Positions 1 through 13,563 of a stretch of DNA of 64,000 nucleotides are shown here, piece by piece. Position 1 is the stretch's first letter. Every line of letters starts with the position of its first letter. The translations under genes and the position numbers were made by a program. The DNA is from Silene noctiflora (Eukaryota; Streptophyta; Magnoliopsida; Caryophyllales; Caryophyllaceae). The DNA lies in assembly GCA_009801015.1 (NCBI GenBank), contig VHZZ01004653.1:1-64000 (forward strand), in the 5' to 3' direction. The notes under the pieces were generated by a model, which had not been told where the DNA came from, made no database searches, and saw nothing but the letters and a program-made list of their open reading frames with translations.

Positions 1-1598
1 AAAAAAAAAAAAAAAAAAAAAAACAAACACTGTACATGATGACGTGGACGCACAGAATTGCTTGAAATGCTTCTGTATTAATAAAGATAAGATACCCCTC
101 AGGTATGGGTTAATTCAGTTGTATACTTTTCAGGAAAGTCTACTTATGCACTCTACCTCCCTAGTTAGATAGTAACCATAACCATAATGATAGGCACCAT
201 ACCGAAAATGTCTTAGTCTAGTGGTTAAGACGGGCCTATTGTGGATAATAGGTCTCAGGTTCAAATCTCCCTCCCCTCTATTGTAATGCGACTATAATTC
301 GCCTCGTGAGACTATGTGGATAGTATAAAGGAGTACCCTAACTGAAATACGAGTATTTGTTTTGTTTCCAATAATCATCATTCTCTAGCAGCTCGGGTCT
401 ACTAGATTAGAGGGTTTGAGGGACACAGTGATCAACTAGCGCTGAAAGGCTACCCGAATTACCCGCTGGTCCCTTCAATATAACACTCCGGGACACCGCA
501 GCGTTTCCTACACAAGCATCAAAGTATCACAATAGTTCTCAACCAACAATTTCGTACTCAATTTCACAATTTCAATTGTCAATTCTCAAATTCATCAACC
601 ATGCTTCATAATTCATAATTTAACTCATAAATCAATACCAACAACACACATAAACAATTACCAACTACACACCAACTAAAATTGCTCTTCCACAAAACTG
701 TCTCCTACAATACATAATTTCATATAATTACTACCTAATTTAACCAATTACCCGAAAATAGGTAATTACGTCTTTTTTGTGAAAAGCGGCGGCATTTGAA
801 TTCATTGAATGTGTAATGAAAATTAATGCCCGATAGAGAAATAAAGCGAACGACCACTGAATATTGAGCGACATCGTTGATGATAAAGTCAATTTGTTGA
901 TCACATTATACGTAATAATCTGATGTAACAAGTAAGTCACCTGAGAGTGACCAAATCGAAGTATAGAGAGCATTGCCTCATGCCATAAATACTCCACAAG
1001 ATTGCTCTTGAGAAGGCTTGAACCTGAATCGCTCAGAAGTTTCACTGTTTCACCCAAGTTGATCACATTATTCTTTACTGATAACTTGATTTTCTTGATA
1101 ATTGCCCTTTTTGCCAACATGTTACTTTGTTACTCCCACAGCCTCATGACCCATTCATCCTTCAGTCAGAATTTTGGGAAGCCAGTGCAACATAATAATG
1201 AGTAGATGGAAATTTTAGGGGAAAGGAATCGGGAATGCAGATTTGCAAATGGAGACGAGCAAATACTCCGTAGATTAGTGGCCAGTTTATGGGAAAGCGG
1301 GTTAACAGATAGTTGGAGACGGATGTGCGTGTATGCGTATCAGAGTTTCTGATAATGTTGTAAGTATGAAATAATAACCAAAAGTGGTTACCAGCTTTTG
1401 CTTTAATAGTATTAATGATGAATGATAATGATAATGTTGTCATACAATAATAGTTCTACCCTGTAAACCGTAGAACAATGGGGAAATCAGACTAGAACAT
1501 CTATTTTACAGTGGTGAAAATTTGAAACAATAACTTCAGTATAGGAATTACCCCCAAAGCTTCATTGGCTTAAAGATCAACCACCGTTGCCGTTTGTT
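1..1598. other. Intergenic, downstream of exonuclease gene
   Basis: AT-rich spacer opening with a run of A. It holds a SINE head near 211 (separate entry). On the minus strand 740-1120 there is an open frame of 126 codons whose first part looks mildly protein-like, but I recognise no family and see no convincing splice or start context. The rest shows nothing I can assign. The 3' UTR and polyadenylation site of the exonuclease gene should lie just below 1599. Confidence 0.5.
211..345 (+). mobile_element. tRNA-derived SINE (head and part of body)
   Basis: A pol III box A-like stretch (TAGTCTAGTGGTTAAGAC, 214-231) is followed about 20 bases later by a box B-like stretch (GGTCTCAGGTTCAAATCT, 251-268), the layout of a tRNA-related SINE promoter. 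The same head occurs on the other strand in the element at 13316-13563, which supports a repeat family rather than a tRNA gene. No acceptor stem pairs around it, so it is not a working tRNA. The 3' limit is a guess. Confidence 0.6.
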
Positions 1599-4500
1599 TC
1601 ATTCTTTCTCGAGTTTCTTCCACAAGTCAAGGGCCCTTCTGATAGTACGATCTGGTGAAAACCCTTCTGCATATGCACTTATAGCATTCAACAAATTCAT
1701 GAACTTCTCACCGTCGTCCTGTAATTACACGAATAAACATCAAGATTTACTATCTTGTCAAATTGCAAAATGTAAGGAGGAAGATCCCGTTCCGGCAAGT
1801 GCGCAACCAGCAGTATATAATTGCAAATGTCATCATATATTTACAATTCTGGTCCTATACTCTTGATCTCCAGCAGTAGAGCAATACTATATGTCTCGAG
1901 TTCTAGGTGTTTTACAAACTGTAACGGTGTGTTTGGATTGAAGGATTTGGAGGGAAGGGAAGGGGAGGGATTTGAAGGAATGAGAAATCCATCGTTTGGT
2001 TAGCAAAATGGAGCTGGAGGGATTTGGAGGGGACGGGAAATGGATCCCTCAATTTACCTCCTCCAAGCCAAATTATTTTCTCTCCAACAAAGGCAAGATT
2101 TGGAGGGAAAATTACCTCCTCCATTCTCCCTCCACTCCCTTTCCTTCCCCCCATTCCCTCCTTTTTTTACTATCCAAACACACCCTTAAACATCATTATC
2201 GACAATAAATCCTTTGTTTAAACATTAGTTCAGGTACATGTAAACTAAACAGACCATTAACTACGGACAAAGATACCCTTTCTATATCACGTTTTTGAAA
2301 TTTATCCGAGTATTAATTTTCAAATATACACATTTCCTTCAAACTTCCAACTAAGGGCCAAATAGCACAAGTATATCATATTGCAACAAATATCAATTGC
2401 GGATGATCTTTCCCTTTCACTAATAAAAGTCGGTTGTAGGCAAATTAATGATCATTCGTGATTGATTTCTGCTGGAAAACGTCTTATTTTTTTTGCCAAA
2501 AATGGATTTTAGTAGGGGATTTAGAGGAAATGTACTTCTAAGGTAGGAGAATTGAATATAAAGTAAGGTGCGGAACATGAGTTTTTAAAAAGAACAAGTA
2601 TTTCTCGTCAATTAACTTTTAAATATTTTTATTGCTAGTTGAAAGAAGTAGCAATAATCACATCAAATTTCATTTGAAGATGGTGAGGTACTGTACAATG
2701 ATTTCATTCATAGCTATATACCTCAGGCTTTCGAAATAAAAGCTTTCTAGTGTCAAATGGCACCATGTAAGAAGGAAGATCTGTACGTAGCACGGCCTGC
2801 AAGGCTTGAGTGAGTCAGTACAAAAGAAAGGGAAAAAGCACATATATATATATACATCATTAATACATCGACATACTCAAAATTATTTTTGATTAATTGT
2901 CAAAAAAGGCAATACTCACTAAATAAAAACTAGTAGATTATTAGAGAGAAGCATTGTTAAACGTCCTCGGGAAAAATAAAATTGAAAGAATACAATCAGC
3001 AAAGCATGTTACTAGTATTTAATAAAAAAAAATAACAATGCACTGTTTGCGGCATTACATTTGACTAATACATTTACATTCCAAAAAAATGTTCTTTTTT
3101 AAAAAAAATATGAAATATTGTTTTGCTTGTAGTCAGCTGAGAAACCAACGGAGGCCATTCCCAAAAATAATGTTGAAGCAATAAAAAAAATAACTAGTTG
3201 AATAAGTTTAGACAGACAAGATTACCAGGTCTCTACTCAAGCGAGCCAGATGCCAATTTTCTCTCAGTGCCTACAATCAAAAAATGAACACAGTGAATAC
3301 TTAACTATGACGACTAATAACCAAAAAACAGACAGATACTAACTACAAGCTACCTCCATGAAGAAGACACCAGACTAACATGCTTACTGATTTCTAAAAC
3401 ACCAGCCAGCTTAAAGATACGCGATCAATGCGCTGACTTCAAGATTGCTCATTATATTAGCTTTCATTAAACATCACACAGAAGATTTACACTCTCTAAA
3501 AGAACATGTTTAACTGCGTTGTTTTTGTAAGCTGTCCTAATTCTAACATGTACATGCCAACTAAAATAAATGACAATGTCCAAAACCAAGTCACTTCCCT
3601 TCCTCTGTAACTCCCTGATGAACGCCACAAGCCACGAAATTCATTCAATGGTAGATGCTTTGTATGGCAAAGGATTTCAAACATACAATTTTATTTTATT
3701 TTTTAATAAAAAAAGGAAGATAAAAAAACAAGTTATTTTATTTTTGCTATGCTAGAAAATACATCGTTCAAGTATAAGTGACTGCTATCATCAATATTCA
3801 CAAATACAACAATAATTCAAGGTCGGCAAACATAAATCGTCATAAGAAACTTTTATGAGGTAAAACCAATACAGCATACATATGAAGAATTTAACAAAAA
3901 AGGTTCGAATTTGGCAACTTACTTTTGTTTTTTGTAACAAAAAACTTGTGAAATGTCTATGGAGTAAGAGTTGATAACAAGATTTCTCAAATTAGTAAAA
4001 AGAAGTTGCGGAAAAGAATACCTCTCGTATATGGTCTTTCTGAACATTGCCAACATTTAACAACAAGTTTTCAAGAGAACCATATTCTGTTATCAACTGA
4101 ACAGCATGGACCTCTCCTACTCCATTCACTCCTACATAAGTTAGTTAAAATTTGAGAAACATGGTTGTGAAACAAGCCACAACAAGCACAACATCTTCAT
4201 GGGAATTTTGAGAGGGAGATTGGAGAATGTTCAACCTGGAATATTATCACTTTTGTCACCAATAAGTGCTACAACGTCAACAAACTGAGAAGGTTCTAGA
4301 GTTCCGTATTTTGCGGCAAATTCTTCTAGACCAAATGAGACCATTCTGCACAACTCAGACGAAAATGGTGGTGACGTAGATTTTTAGTAATTCACAATAC
4401 ACATCAAGCAGCCAATATAGAATGCATTGAAATTTGGAAATACCATCATCCTAACAACATAAGAGCATTTGAGGAGAAAATATTAAGAGAAAGGGAAACT

Positions 4501-7500
4501 TACTCATCTCCACGTGGAGCTATTCGCAAAAGCCGCAAGGATGGGGACAGAATTTGGAAAAAATCTTTATCTGGTGAGACAACCCGGACCTGCAGCAGTA
4601 GCAGTATAAGTTATTCAAAATGAAGTAGGATTAAAAACAGTTTGGATTATTATACTTAACAGATAACACAATGATGTGGATGTATGACTTTCTATGCGTT
4701 TCAAAAAGCTTCAGTTTTTAAATTTATATAGATAAAGCTGTTCATTTTACCATTCACAACTCTACATATCAGGAAATGAGATCTGGGTAATTTGAAACTC
4801 AATAATAATTATGTTTAATATTTGAAGCAGTAGCTAGGCAACATTGCAACCTTAAATCCATCATCGACACTCCTCGAAGCAAGAGTTCCTATAACATCAT
4901 CGGCTTCAACACCTGGCACCTGCATTTTTAAATTAACAGCAGAACTGGGCATATCAAAACAATATTCAAAAGTAATGTATTTAAAGCTTCAGCACAGGAC
5001 TGATCACCTCAATTACTTCAATTGCCATAGCCTTGATGGATGCCTTTAGATATTGAAGCCCTTGAACCACTGTATCAGGTGTTTGACCACGGTTGCTCTT
5101 ATACGCCGGATACATGTTATGGCGAAAATTCATGCCTACACAAGATGTATGCAAATAGTATTAGTCTATAGCTTTCACCATCATGTCAATTTGACTTGAA
5201 CTCTGTGGATTTTGACAAGACATAAAATCCAGAAAAGCGTAATGCATATTTTGACTCCAATTTATGATTCCAACTTAGCAATGTTTAGGAATGTGGAAGG
5301 TGACCAACAGGCATGGTATGCAATGACACATCCTCACAACTTAAAGCATGACTTCAAGATAATTTTGTCCCAAGTGTTCGGCATATTTCCATAAATATTG
5401 CCTCTGCTCAATCATGTTTTATCTTCCCTAATTTCTCACTACACTAGTCACCAATAGGAATTCCAATTAGTAATTGAACTTCAAATCAAATATATGTAGA
5501 AACTCGATCATAGTAGTAGTAGTACTTAAAATCCCGATGTCGGCTGGAACAAAACAAAGGCAGCAAAGAGACTTGGGAATTATTTTAGAAAAACTCGGGG
5601 AAAAAAAATATTCATGATGTGCTGCAGTAGGCAGTAGTATAGGCATCAACTAAATGAAGCTTCAACTAAATTAACGGTTTTATAGATGACAAAATTTTCA
5701 GTACTATGAATATGTAGCTTGAGAAGGCAATAAGTACTCTAAAGTCTCAGCTAGAAGCTACGTGTTACCAATTGAGTTGGAAGAAAAAATCACCTGAAAA
5801 AACATCATTTTCCTAATTAGAAATGGTGCAAAGAAACCAAATGGAACGATGGTAAAGTTGCTGACTTTCCTAATCCTTTTTGGTTTGATGCTGTGAAAGT
5901 TTAATTCAGAGACGAGAGCAATACAGAGATTGATGTCAATCATTTTGAATTCTCTATCAGTTCCTTTTAAAGAGCATTATGGATACCATCACTTGATTTT
6001 CCTCCTTGAGGAGATCAATTATATTTGCGACAAATGAGATCAAATTAACTTGATTGCCTCCTCTAAGAGACTAATTATATCTGCGACAAAGGAGATGAAG
6101 ATCAAAATCTCACATTTCATCTGCCCCACACTCCTCTCCCAAAATAGTTATCATTCATAATTCTTGAAGTAAATCCTAGATATGTATTATGTAGAACCTA
6201 TAAATCAAGTTCTTGGGCCTTTCAACTCTATATGGCATATAATAGAAACAACATTGCTCATCCTTCTCAACACATAAAAAATAGAAGGGACTTTCAACTC
6301 CATACCTTAAAAAGTATTCCATAAATATCAAGCATGACAAATAGAAGGGTACGGAGAATTAGTTCCAGGTTTCAATCCAGCCTTCTTGTCAATTATCAAG
6401 TGGGAAATAAATCTACAAGCGGAAAAAACATGGATTGCTCTCTGAAGTAGGACATTTGTAAAATGTTTGTAGCTTACATTGTTACATGCTAGCAGTACTC
6501 GGACAATCCGCCTCCCCAATCCTGCCTCTAAATAAATAGTATACACCACCTTTACCGTCCCCACATTTTGATTATTAATTCGTGGGTTCAGACAGAAGAG
6601 CATGGAAAGCCAGATAAAAACATACCTTTGAACATCATACCTTTTGATGTATTAGAAGTTTCACGAAATGAATTTCCTGAAACGAGAAAGGCCTTCTATC
6701 AAGGAAAAAAAGAAAGCATGTTCTCATCCAAAACCACCTCAAAGGTGAGAAAATACCCCGCTCCTAAAGGAACTAATAAAAGTGAAAATGAAATTAAAAT
6801 ATCTAATGGCCTGCGATTTAGACAACCAAGGCTTAGAAAAATGTAAAGCCAAAGCTTACAGCTCAAGCTAGATACATGAAAGTTGGAGCTGCCTATCGGA
6901 GAATTGAACAAAACCCACAGAGAGTAGCTTTTTCTTTAGACTCATGTTTCTTTTCTCGTAAAATTGTTATAAGCAAGAAATGCAGCTGTAGACTGCCATA
7001 GAAAAAGCACTATTCCATCCGATTAGTTCCAAACAACGCCACTACGGGATACACATCCGTTAGAACTTAGAAGTTCATCCCCAGAAACCATTATACATAT
7101 AGGTCCCCGATACATCTCTGCTCGCCTGACCAATCTTCCCTCTCTCTGGTTCGGCTTCCTCAAGCCCTCATATTTTTCCCTGCCTAATTTGTGCGACCGA
7201 AAAAGGACATATGCACTGGTGATCTCACCATTGGTGTCCGCATAAAAGCCCTTGAAAACGGCACAGTTTATTACACATCGTGCATCATACTAAAAGAAAG
7301 ACTGAGACAAGCCCCGCGCATAAGGGATTTCAATGGTCATTCTTATAAGAATAACAGTGCTCAGCCATATAAATTGCTATCGCTCAAGAACCCTATTTAT
7401 AAGACGTAACATTTGGGTAAGGAAATAGAGTGGTCCAGGTACTTGGAGATTGGGAAGCAATTCAACAGATTCTAAACAACTATGAAGGCAAAAATAAAGT

Positions 7501-10500
7501 TCTATAAAAACATGGAATGAGATACATTAAATTCACTTAATTCTCATTATCCAAAAGCATCTTCAACAGAAGTGGACTGGCTTAATGAGATACATTAAGT
7601 CAAAATGTCATGATTTAAGCCATCATAACATCCTCAACACAAGTTCGTATACAGATAAAAAAACACATAAAAACACAAGAAGATAACATTGCTCGTGCTT
7701 GTACAGGGACAGGAAACATGAAAAGAAAAAAAAAAGTGCAAAGGAAACTCACCAATATGGTCAAACACCACCTGCAAAGGAAATGCAATGAATGAGAGGT
7801 GGTAATAGAGCGCATCCGAATATACATCATTAAAAGCTCACTCAACCAGTTTGTATTGTTAAGTCTTATGATAGTATTCCTGAATACAAATGCAAATTCT
7901 CATTCTAGAAATGAACTTAAAATTAGGTCAAGAGTGTCAGACACTCAGACCCATTGGCAGGGAGGATAAACTTTCTTCTATATTTGTATCATCATGTTTC
8001 ACGAAGTTACCCATTTCATAGTATGAGACAAAAAAAAAGGCAAGCTCTTAGTGTATACATATCACCACAACCAACAACTGTGACAAGTGACATTGATTAT
8101 AGACAAAAAATGTAATGAAATGGGTAACCACTAAGAACTTCCTTTCAAAAAAATCGCTCTCTTTGCCTGCTAATAAAGAATTTAACTCAAAGAATACCGG
8201 TGAGCCTTTATATCACAAAAACACAAAACAAAATTTCAAACGACAGAAAGAAAATAAGGAAGGTAACCACTTGAAAACTGAATGAAACAACAAATTATTA
8301 CCGCAATGTGTGAAGGAATAAACTCCAGTACATCAATTATCTGCAGAGGAGATGGAATCCACTCATTAAGATGGCTGAAAACTAGAAAGACCAATTTAAG
8401 TTTCAGATATAACTATATGTTTAAACACCTGCCTTTAATGACAGACTAAGACATCATAACAAAAAAATTCAGACTAACAAATTACATTATTAAATAAGGT
8501 ATTCTCAAAAAAAAAAAAAAAAAAAAACAACTTGTAGGTGACGACACCAGTACTGACGGGTAAAAAATACCATTCTGAAGTAAAAGCATACGAACGGTCA
8601 ATTGTGGTTGAAAAAAGTGAAAAATCAAATTAATGGGAACCTTGTAATAGTGAAATGTGACAAATGAAAGGTATTATTCAGCCATGAAATATAAAAGAAA
8701 GAAGATAAAGAGCAAGCACGAGACTTACAAGTGACAAAGACGCAAATATTGTCATAACCCAGTCTCCATTACCATCAGCTTGCGAAAGATGGCCATGATG
8801 CAATCTTGCTACACAAAACATGAAATATAACTTATCTCACAATAGATGCACGTTTATACAAGCAACTCAAACTATTTATCGTGGCCACCCAATATAAAGA
8901 ACAACAAAGAGAAGTCAATTAATTTGACGATAAAGCACCATTTCAAAGAATTAGCAGTGAAAAAAGAATAATAAATCATAGTAGAAAACAAAATGGAACA
9001 AAATATAGGCGAACCTATCCCAAATCAGTTTCCAACGAAATTCTATAGAAATTAGCATACAGACAGATATTCTGAAGAATTTGAAGCAGAAAGTAAGACA
9101 TTTTTCCAGGCGAAAATTTTTCACTAAAATAAAGTAAATCTTGATGAGAAAAAGAACTTCTCTCAGCAAGAAAAATACAAGTGTTTCTACATCATTTGAG
9201 GGAGAGACAAAGATCAGATATTGAAGTGAACTGTTCAAGTCCTCTAGATATTGGGCATTTCAAGCAGCATTCAGCTTCCCCAAAGTTTAAATGACATATT
9301 GAATGAAATGATGTAACACAAAGATTACTAACTTAAACAAGACACCATGATATTAAGACTTTAAATCAGCAATGCAAAAATGCCATGTAGATAAAGTTAC
9401 ATAAAATGTAAACAAAAGGAGTTCCTTGCACAGGGAAACAAATGTGCATGTACAAGATACCTAAAAGCTTGAAATACGCTCTGTATATGACAGCTGTCCC
9501 ATCAATGAGCATCACTCTACCATTTGAGGGAGCTTTACTTAATGCTGCGCCAGTGGAAATGGAAGGACTGGGAAATACACATTCTAGGTTTTGTGCACTT
9601 TCTAAGGAAATATCCACATTAGCAGCAGAAGAGACACTGGGAGATGAGGAAACATATCGCTTTGAACTGTAAGATGACTTCAAAAATTCCTGAAAAAATT
9701 ATTCGCATAGGAAATATCAACAGGCAGAAATTAAAGCTCCAAATCACTGGTGTGTTTGGATACCAAAAGTGGAGGGAAAGGGAGGGGAGGGAGAAGGAGG
9801 GAAGGGAAAGGGAGGGGAGGGAGAAGGAGGGAAGGGAAAGGGAGAGAAGGGAAGGGGAGGGGGAATGGGGTGTGGGTGTTTGGATACAATTTTCCCTCCA
9901 AATCTTGTCTATTGTGGAGAGATTTTGATTAGGCTTGAAGGAGGGAAATTGGATCCCTACAAATCTCTCCCCCTCCATTTCCCTCCACCCTTATTTGCTA
10001 TCCCAAACAAGGGATTTTTAATCCCCTACTTTCCCTCCCTTTCTTTTCCCTCCAAATCTCTCAATCCAAACACACCCATAATCGCAAACTCAGGCCTCAA
10101 CCAAAGAAGACACAAGAATATATTGACAAACGGAAACAAGATTCACAAAAGTTTCATATTCACCGATCAAGGAAGTCAGGATGTGTAGACGACCGTGAAG
10201 AGAAAACTAGGGTCTTCTTGAAAACAACAAAACAGCAAGACCTAAATCATCAATTTCTTTTAACAAAAACTCGAAAACAACTACACGGTCATCATTCAAT
10301 CCAGGGAAAAAAAAATCATAAGTCATCAATTTGATGCCCTCGGGAAATAAGATACAAAGTACATTCGTCAGCAACAGAGGTAGATTGTGAGATCATCAAT
10401 TTCATATCTCCGAATGTCAGAATTGTAGTCATGCATACATGACTTGGGATGAAGAGTTCTATTGAAATAATTCTCTCCATTCCAGAACCCAGTAGCGGTT

Positions 10501-11061
10501 CCAGAAAGTTTTTTTCGGGAGTCCCAGAAAAATATAGAAAGATATTTTTACATGAAAACATAAATTACTCTACTTTTACCTATAAATTGAACAAATTACG
10601 CACAAAAACAATTGTTTCCAGTGTCCCAGGGCCCATGCTTGCACCACTGGCAATACCCTATGACACTTCAGACATTTAGGAGTCAGGCTGCTAAGCTTTG
10701 GTTAACCCTTTGGATTCAGAAAACTTTGGGAAAAAATAGATGCATTTATTTCAAGGAACCTTAAAACACACTGGAGCAACTTGAACTATATGATAGAAAC
10801 ACCTTTTCCCACAATCTAACGAAGTTTCATCTCATCTCTTAATTTATAATGCGTCTTCGGTAATGAAGTGACCACAATGAAAATTGAATTTAGCAAAACA
10901 CAGCATACTACCTTTACACGGAGACCAGAAGAGGAGCTAATAACATTACATCTTTGGACATTGTTCAAATTTCTGCATATCCCATGTGTAAGCAACTTCT
11001 TCCCTAAGCACCCAGTCCACAAAGAGCAAATTTGATTATGAGATAGCCTATAGCATGCCAT
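1599..11061 (-). CDS. Organellar 5'-3' exonuclease, PolI/FEN-like
   Basis: Thirteen coding exons, in transcript order: 11061-10912, 9689-9461, 8808-8729, 8340-8302, 7771-7753, 5135-5008, 4919-4851, 4589-4504, 4345-4236, 4131-4022, 3270-3226, 2796-2722, 1718-1599. All junctions are GT-AG, phases agree, and the sum is 1,260 nt (419 aa). Residues 1-100 are Ser/Arg-rich and look like a plastid or mitochondrial transit peptide. The nuclease core carries VMLIDGTAVIYRAYFKL, VVFDHIGMNFRH, GVEADDVIGTLA and SPDKDFFQI, i.e. the acidic metal ligands of the PolI 5' nuclease family. A helix-three-turn-helix DNA-binding segment, GDKSDNIPGVNGVGEVHA, follows. This matches the plant family of Arabidopsis At3g52050, a 5' nuclease domain without a polymerase. 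The predicted role is flap or RNA-primer removal in organelles. A 5' UTR exon probably lies upstream, unlocated. Confidence 0.9.
1925..2185. mobile_element. Harbinger/Tourist-like MITE, copy 1
   Basis: Terminal inverted repeats GGTGTGTTTGGAT and ATCCAAACACACCC bound 261 bp in the last intron of the exonuclease gene. The left arm is purine-rich (GGAGGGA words), the right arm pyrimidine-rich, so the element can fold back. The flanking trinucleotides are TAA on the left and TTA on the right, suggestive of the TWA target of PIF/Harbinger elements, but they are not an exact direct repeat. The inner part matches, in reverse orientation, the element at 9749-10077. Confidence 0.7.
5136..7752. other. 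Long intron of exonuclease gene
   Basis: This 2.6 kb intron lies between the 19-nt exon and the exon coding for the TFRH-like motif. I searched it for the extra exon that some plant orthologues seem to have between FDH and FRH and saw none. The direct junction gives FDHIGMNFRH, which aligns without a gap to the bacterial FDAK..FRH motif. Short open frames on both strands look like noise. Confidence 0.55.
9749..10077. mobile_element. Harbinger/Tourist-like MITE, copy 2
   Basis: Same family as 1925-2185 in opposite orientation, in the first coding intron of the exonuclease gene. It has termini GGTGTGTTTGGAT and ATCCAAACACACCC. The left arm has expanded into a tandem purine repeat of about 30 bp (9769-9860), which explains its greater length (329 bp). 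No clean target duplication is left. Confidence 0.7.
9769..9862 (+). repeat. G-rich purine tandem repeat
   Basis: About two and a half copies of a ~30 bp unit made only of G and A, with many GGG tracts. The plus strand could form G-quadruplexes and the duplex could form triplex DNA. It sits in the left arm of the MITE at 9749-10077. On the transcribed exonuclease pre-mRNA it is a polypyrimidine run. Confidence 0.75.
10490..10649. mobile_element. hAT-like MITE
   Basis: About 160 bp with imperfect termini: CAGTAGCGGTTCCAG on the left, and on the right the complement of CAGTGGTGCAAGC. This resembles the CAGNGGCGGA-type ends of plant hAT MITEs. The flanking octamers, CCAGAACC and GCAATACC, agree at only five of eight bases, so the insertion is old or the ends are slightly misplaced. 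It lies in the first coding intron of the exonuclease gene. Confidence 0.45.
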
Positions 11062-13315
11062 TAGGTCATGCTAATGGCACCTGTGTGGCACAGAAAAATT
11101 TACCTGAAATGACAATAAAATGAAGAGATTTCAAGTCAATAACGCATATTCTATTACTTAGAGTTATCATGAACTATTACAGAACCATAGAAGACATACA
11201 CCAAGCACATGTAGCTCACCGACAAAAAGGATTGTTGCAGTCAAAAGAGACAACTTTATGAATCAAACATATAAGAGCATAAAAGAGAGGTCATAATAAG
11301 TTATAAGGCAATCATTAGAACATAGATACAATTGTGTTTTGCCCTCATCTTTCAATAGTTGCAATCATGCACATACAAGGCTACTTCCTAGTATACTCAT
11401 CCCTTTTAGTACAGATTTCCAAGTGGAAAGGTGCATGAAACCTCCTTATTACGAAAGTAAACTCTATGCAGTCTAAGGTTGCTTCAAAGAAGATGGGATT
11501 TCTACTTTTACCTTTTTTCTTTCCGACATTGAGTTACCGTGCACAGTCAAAATCTATAATTAATTGGCATGAATCATCGATAACGTCCATTGGATAGGTT
11601 AACCAAATTCAACTCTGTATGAAGAACTACCAGAGCATAGACAAACATGAGGAACAAACAACAATTAGTGTCCTTAATCATGATAAGAAGATTTCATCAG
11701 TGCATAATGCATACTCCATTAGTTGCTAGGACTATACCCTTTCTAAAAGTCGTCGCACAAGGTACATAACTTCTATTGCATTCCATAAAATCGATCTCAT
11801 GCACTAAAAATTTTGCCGTCATTTTACCAGAACAATTTAGCAGTAGACGAGTCCACTAAATTAGAGTATCTAACCCAATTTCCACCACACCCCAAAACCC
11901 GAATTCTGCAATCGACTCCGTATATCTTTATTTTCAATCCCTAATTTGCATTATCGAACATAGCTAAAAGAAATCAGCATCTAAGCTAACCAACATTTTT
12001 TCAATGTAAATAAATCATTCAAATGTAAACCCCATCATGTTTCTCCTTCTAATATCCAACTAGTCTCTCTTGAAGCGAACATATCCGTTTTAAACTTAAT
12101 CAAGTAGTTTAACTCGCTTTAAGTTTAAGACGAACAAACATGCCAAAATTTGGAACTTTTTATCAACGGTTACCACATAAATGCATAAATTAACGGAACA
12201 AAACTACTCCTGCTGCATATCAAATGACAAAATTTTCGCACAAATTCACAGAATATTATTAACAGGCAATAATCATGAGTAATCAGAGATTACTTACAAT
12301 GCACAATAATCGACTGTACACAAGGAATAATCTGAAGAAAATAACCTAGGGTTTAATGGAAGGGTTTACACCACAGTGAGAAAACTGTAGCCCAGAAAAA
12401 TATGAAGATGAACGAGACTGGGTTTGGTGGTTTAAGACAGATAACGTCTTGAGTTACACATTGGCATATGGGTTAGGTGGGTCCGGTTTGGGTTGGATCG
12501 GATTGGTCATTTCGAGTTTCAGTTTCGTTTCGAATTTCAAGATGTCGAGTTACTTATTTCTGGGTATTAGATACTCCATATTATTCAAAATATATTTCAA
12601 GTCAACCTAAAGACCTTACATTTTACAAAATTAATTATTTACTTGAATCGTTTTACCAACAAATCCTTTATTTTAATATAATAAAGTATAATATTAATAT
12701 AACTTAATACTTGTAACTTTGGGTCATTATCTATCATTTGGATCGGGTCAATTACGGGTGGGTGGTTTAGGGTGGGTCAACAATTGAGTCAACCGAAGTT
12801 TGAATCGAGTCAAATCGAGTTTGTGTCATAACAAATCGGACAATTTTAGGCAACTTTCAAGTCTCACGTCAGTTTACGAGGAAAATCAAACAATCATCAT
12901 TTGAGCTTCCATTAAACCCATCTCATCCGATTGTAAAAATGGGATATGACAGTTTTAGAGAGATTCAACTAGGACGGGTGTTTACATCTTTGAGTCGTAT
13001 TTCGGTTCTAGTTTTCAAAACCATATGCAAAATCTAATTCAAGATGAGGGTATTTTCAAGATAACCGGGGAAAAATTGGGGAATTCGATCTACTACTGAC
13101 TTGTGTTTTTTACGGAGGCTCAATTGAAGAAATTTTGGGGATAATAAACGATGGGTTTTACATGATGGGGTGATCTAAGATTATTAGATGCTCCCTCCAT
13201 CCTTAAGGTAACATTATTTGCAATGGTGCTCTATTGATATAATATTACACTATAAGATTTATATTTCTATAATATAACGCTATAAGATTTGTTATGGTAA
13301 AAGGGATAATTTTAT

Positions 13316-13563
13316 GGGATGACAAGGGAACCCACATTCACTACCTTTGGTACGCACTGGGTAAACCCTCGAGCATACGTGATAACCTATAAACCACGTA
13401 CATTAGGCTAACCACCCTTTTTAGGGGGTGGCAGGCTCGAAATTTAGAAGTCATAGCCCCAAGCCATTTTACCCCCAATAATATTGCTCTTGGTGAAGCT
13501 TGAACCTGAGACCCTTAGAAATGTGGCCTAAGTTTTAACCACTAGACTCCACCCTTGCGGGCG
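13316..13563 (-). mobile_element. Full-length tRNA-derived SINE with 15-bp TSD
   Basis: Read on the minus strand, a box A-like GTCTAGTGGTTAAAAC (13533-13548) is followed by box B-like GGTCTCAGGTTCAAGCTTC (13495-13513), then a body rich in plant SINE words (GTTTACCCAGTGCGTACC). The copy is flanked by AAGGGATAATTTTAT (13301-13315) and AAGGGATAATTTCAT (13564-13578), a 15-bp target-site duplication with one mismatch. This is the hallmark of LINE-mediated insertion. It shares its head with the SINE at 211. Confidence 0.85.

Noticed and set aside
211-285. Possible tRNA gene (box A and box B present)
   Set aside because: No acceptor-stem or anticodon-arm pairing around the boxes, and the same head recurs at 13316-13563 as part of a SINE.
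9769-10188. Gly/Arg/Glu-rich open frames over the purine repeat
   Set aside because: Products of a low-complexity G/A repeat read in all frames; no codon-level signal.
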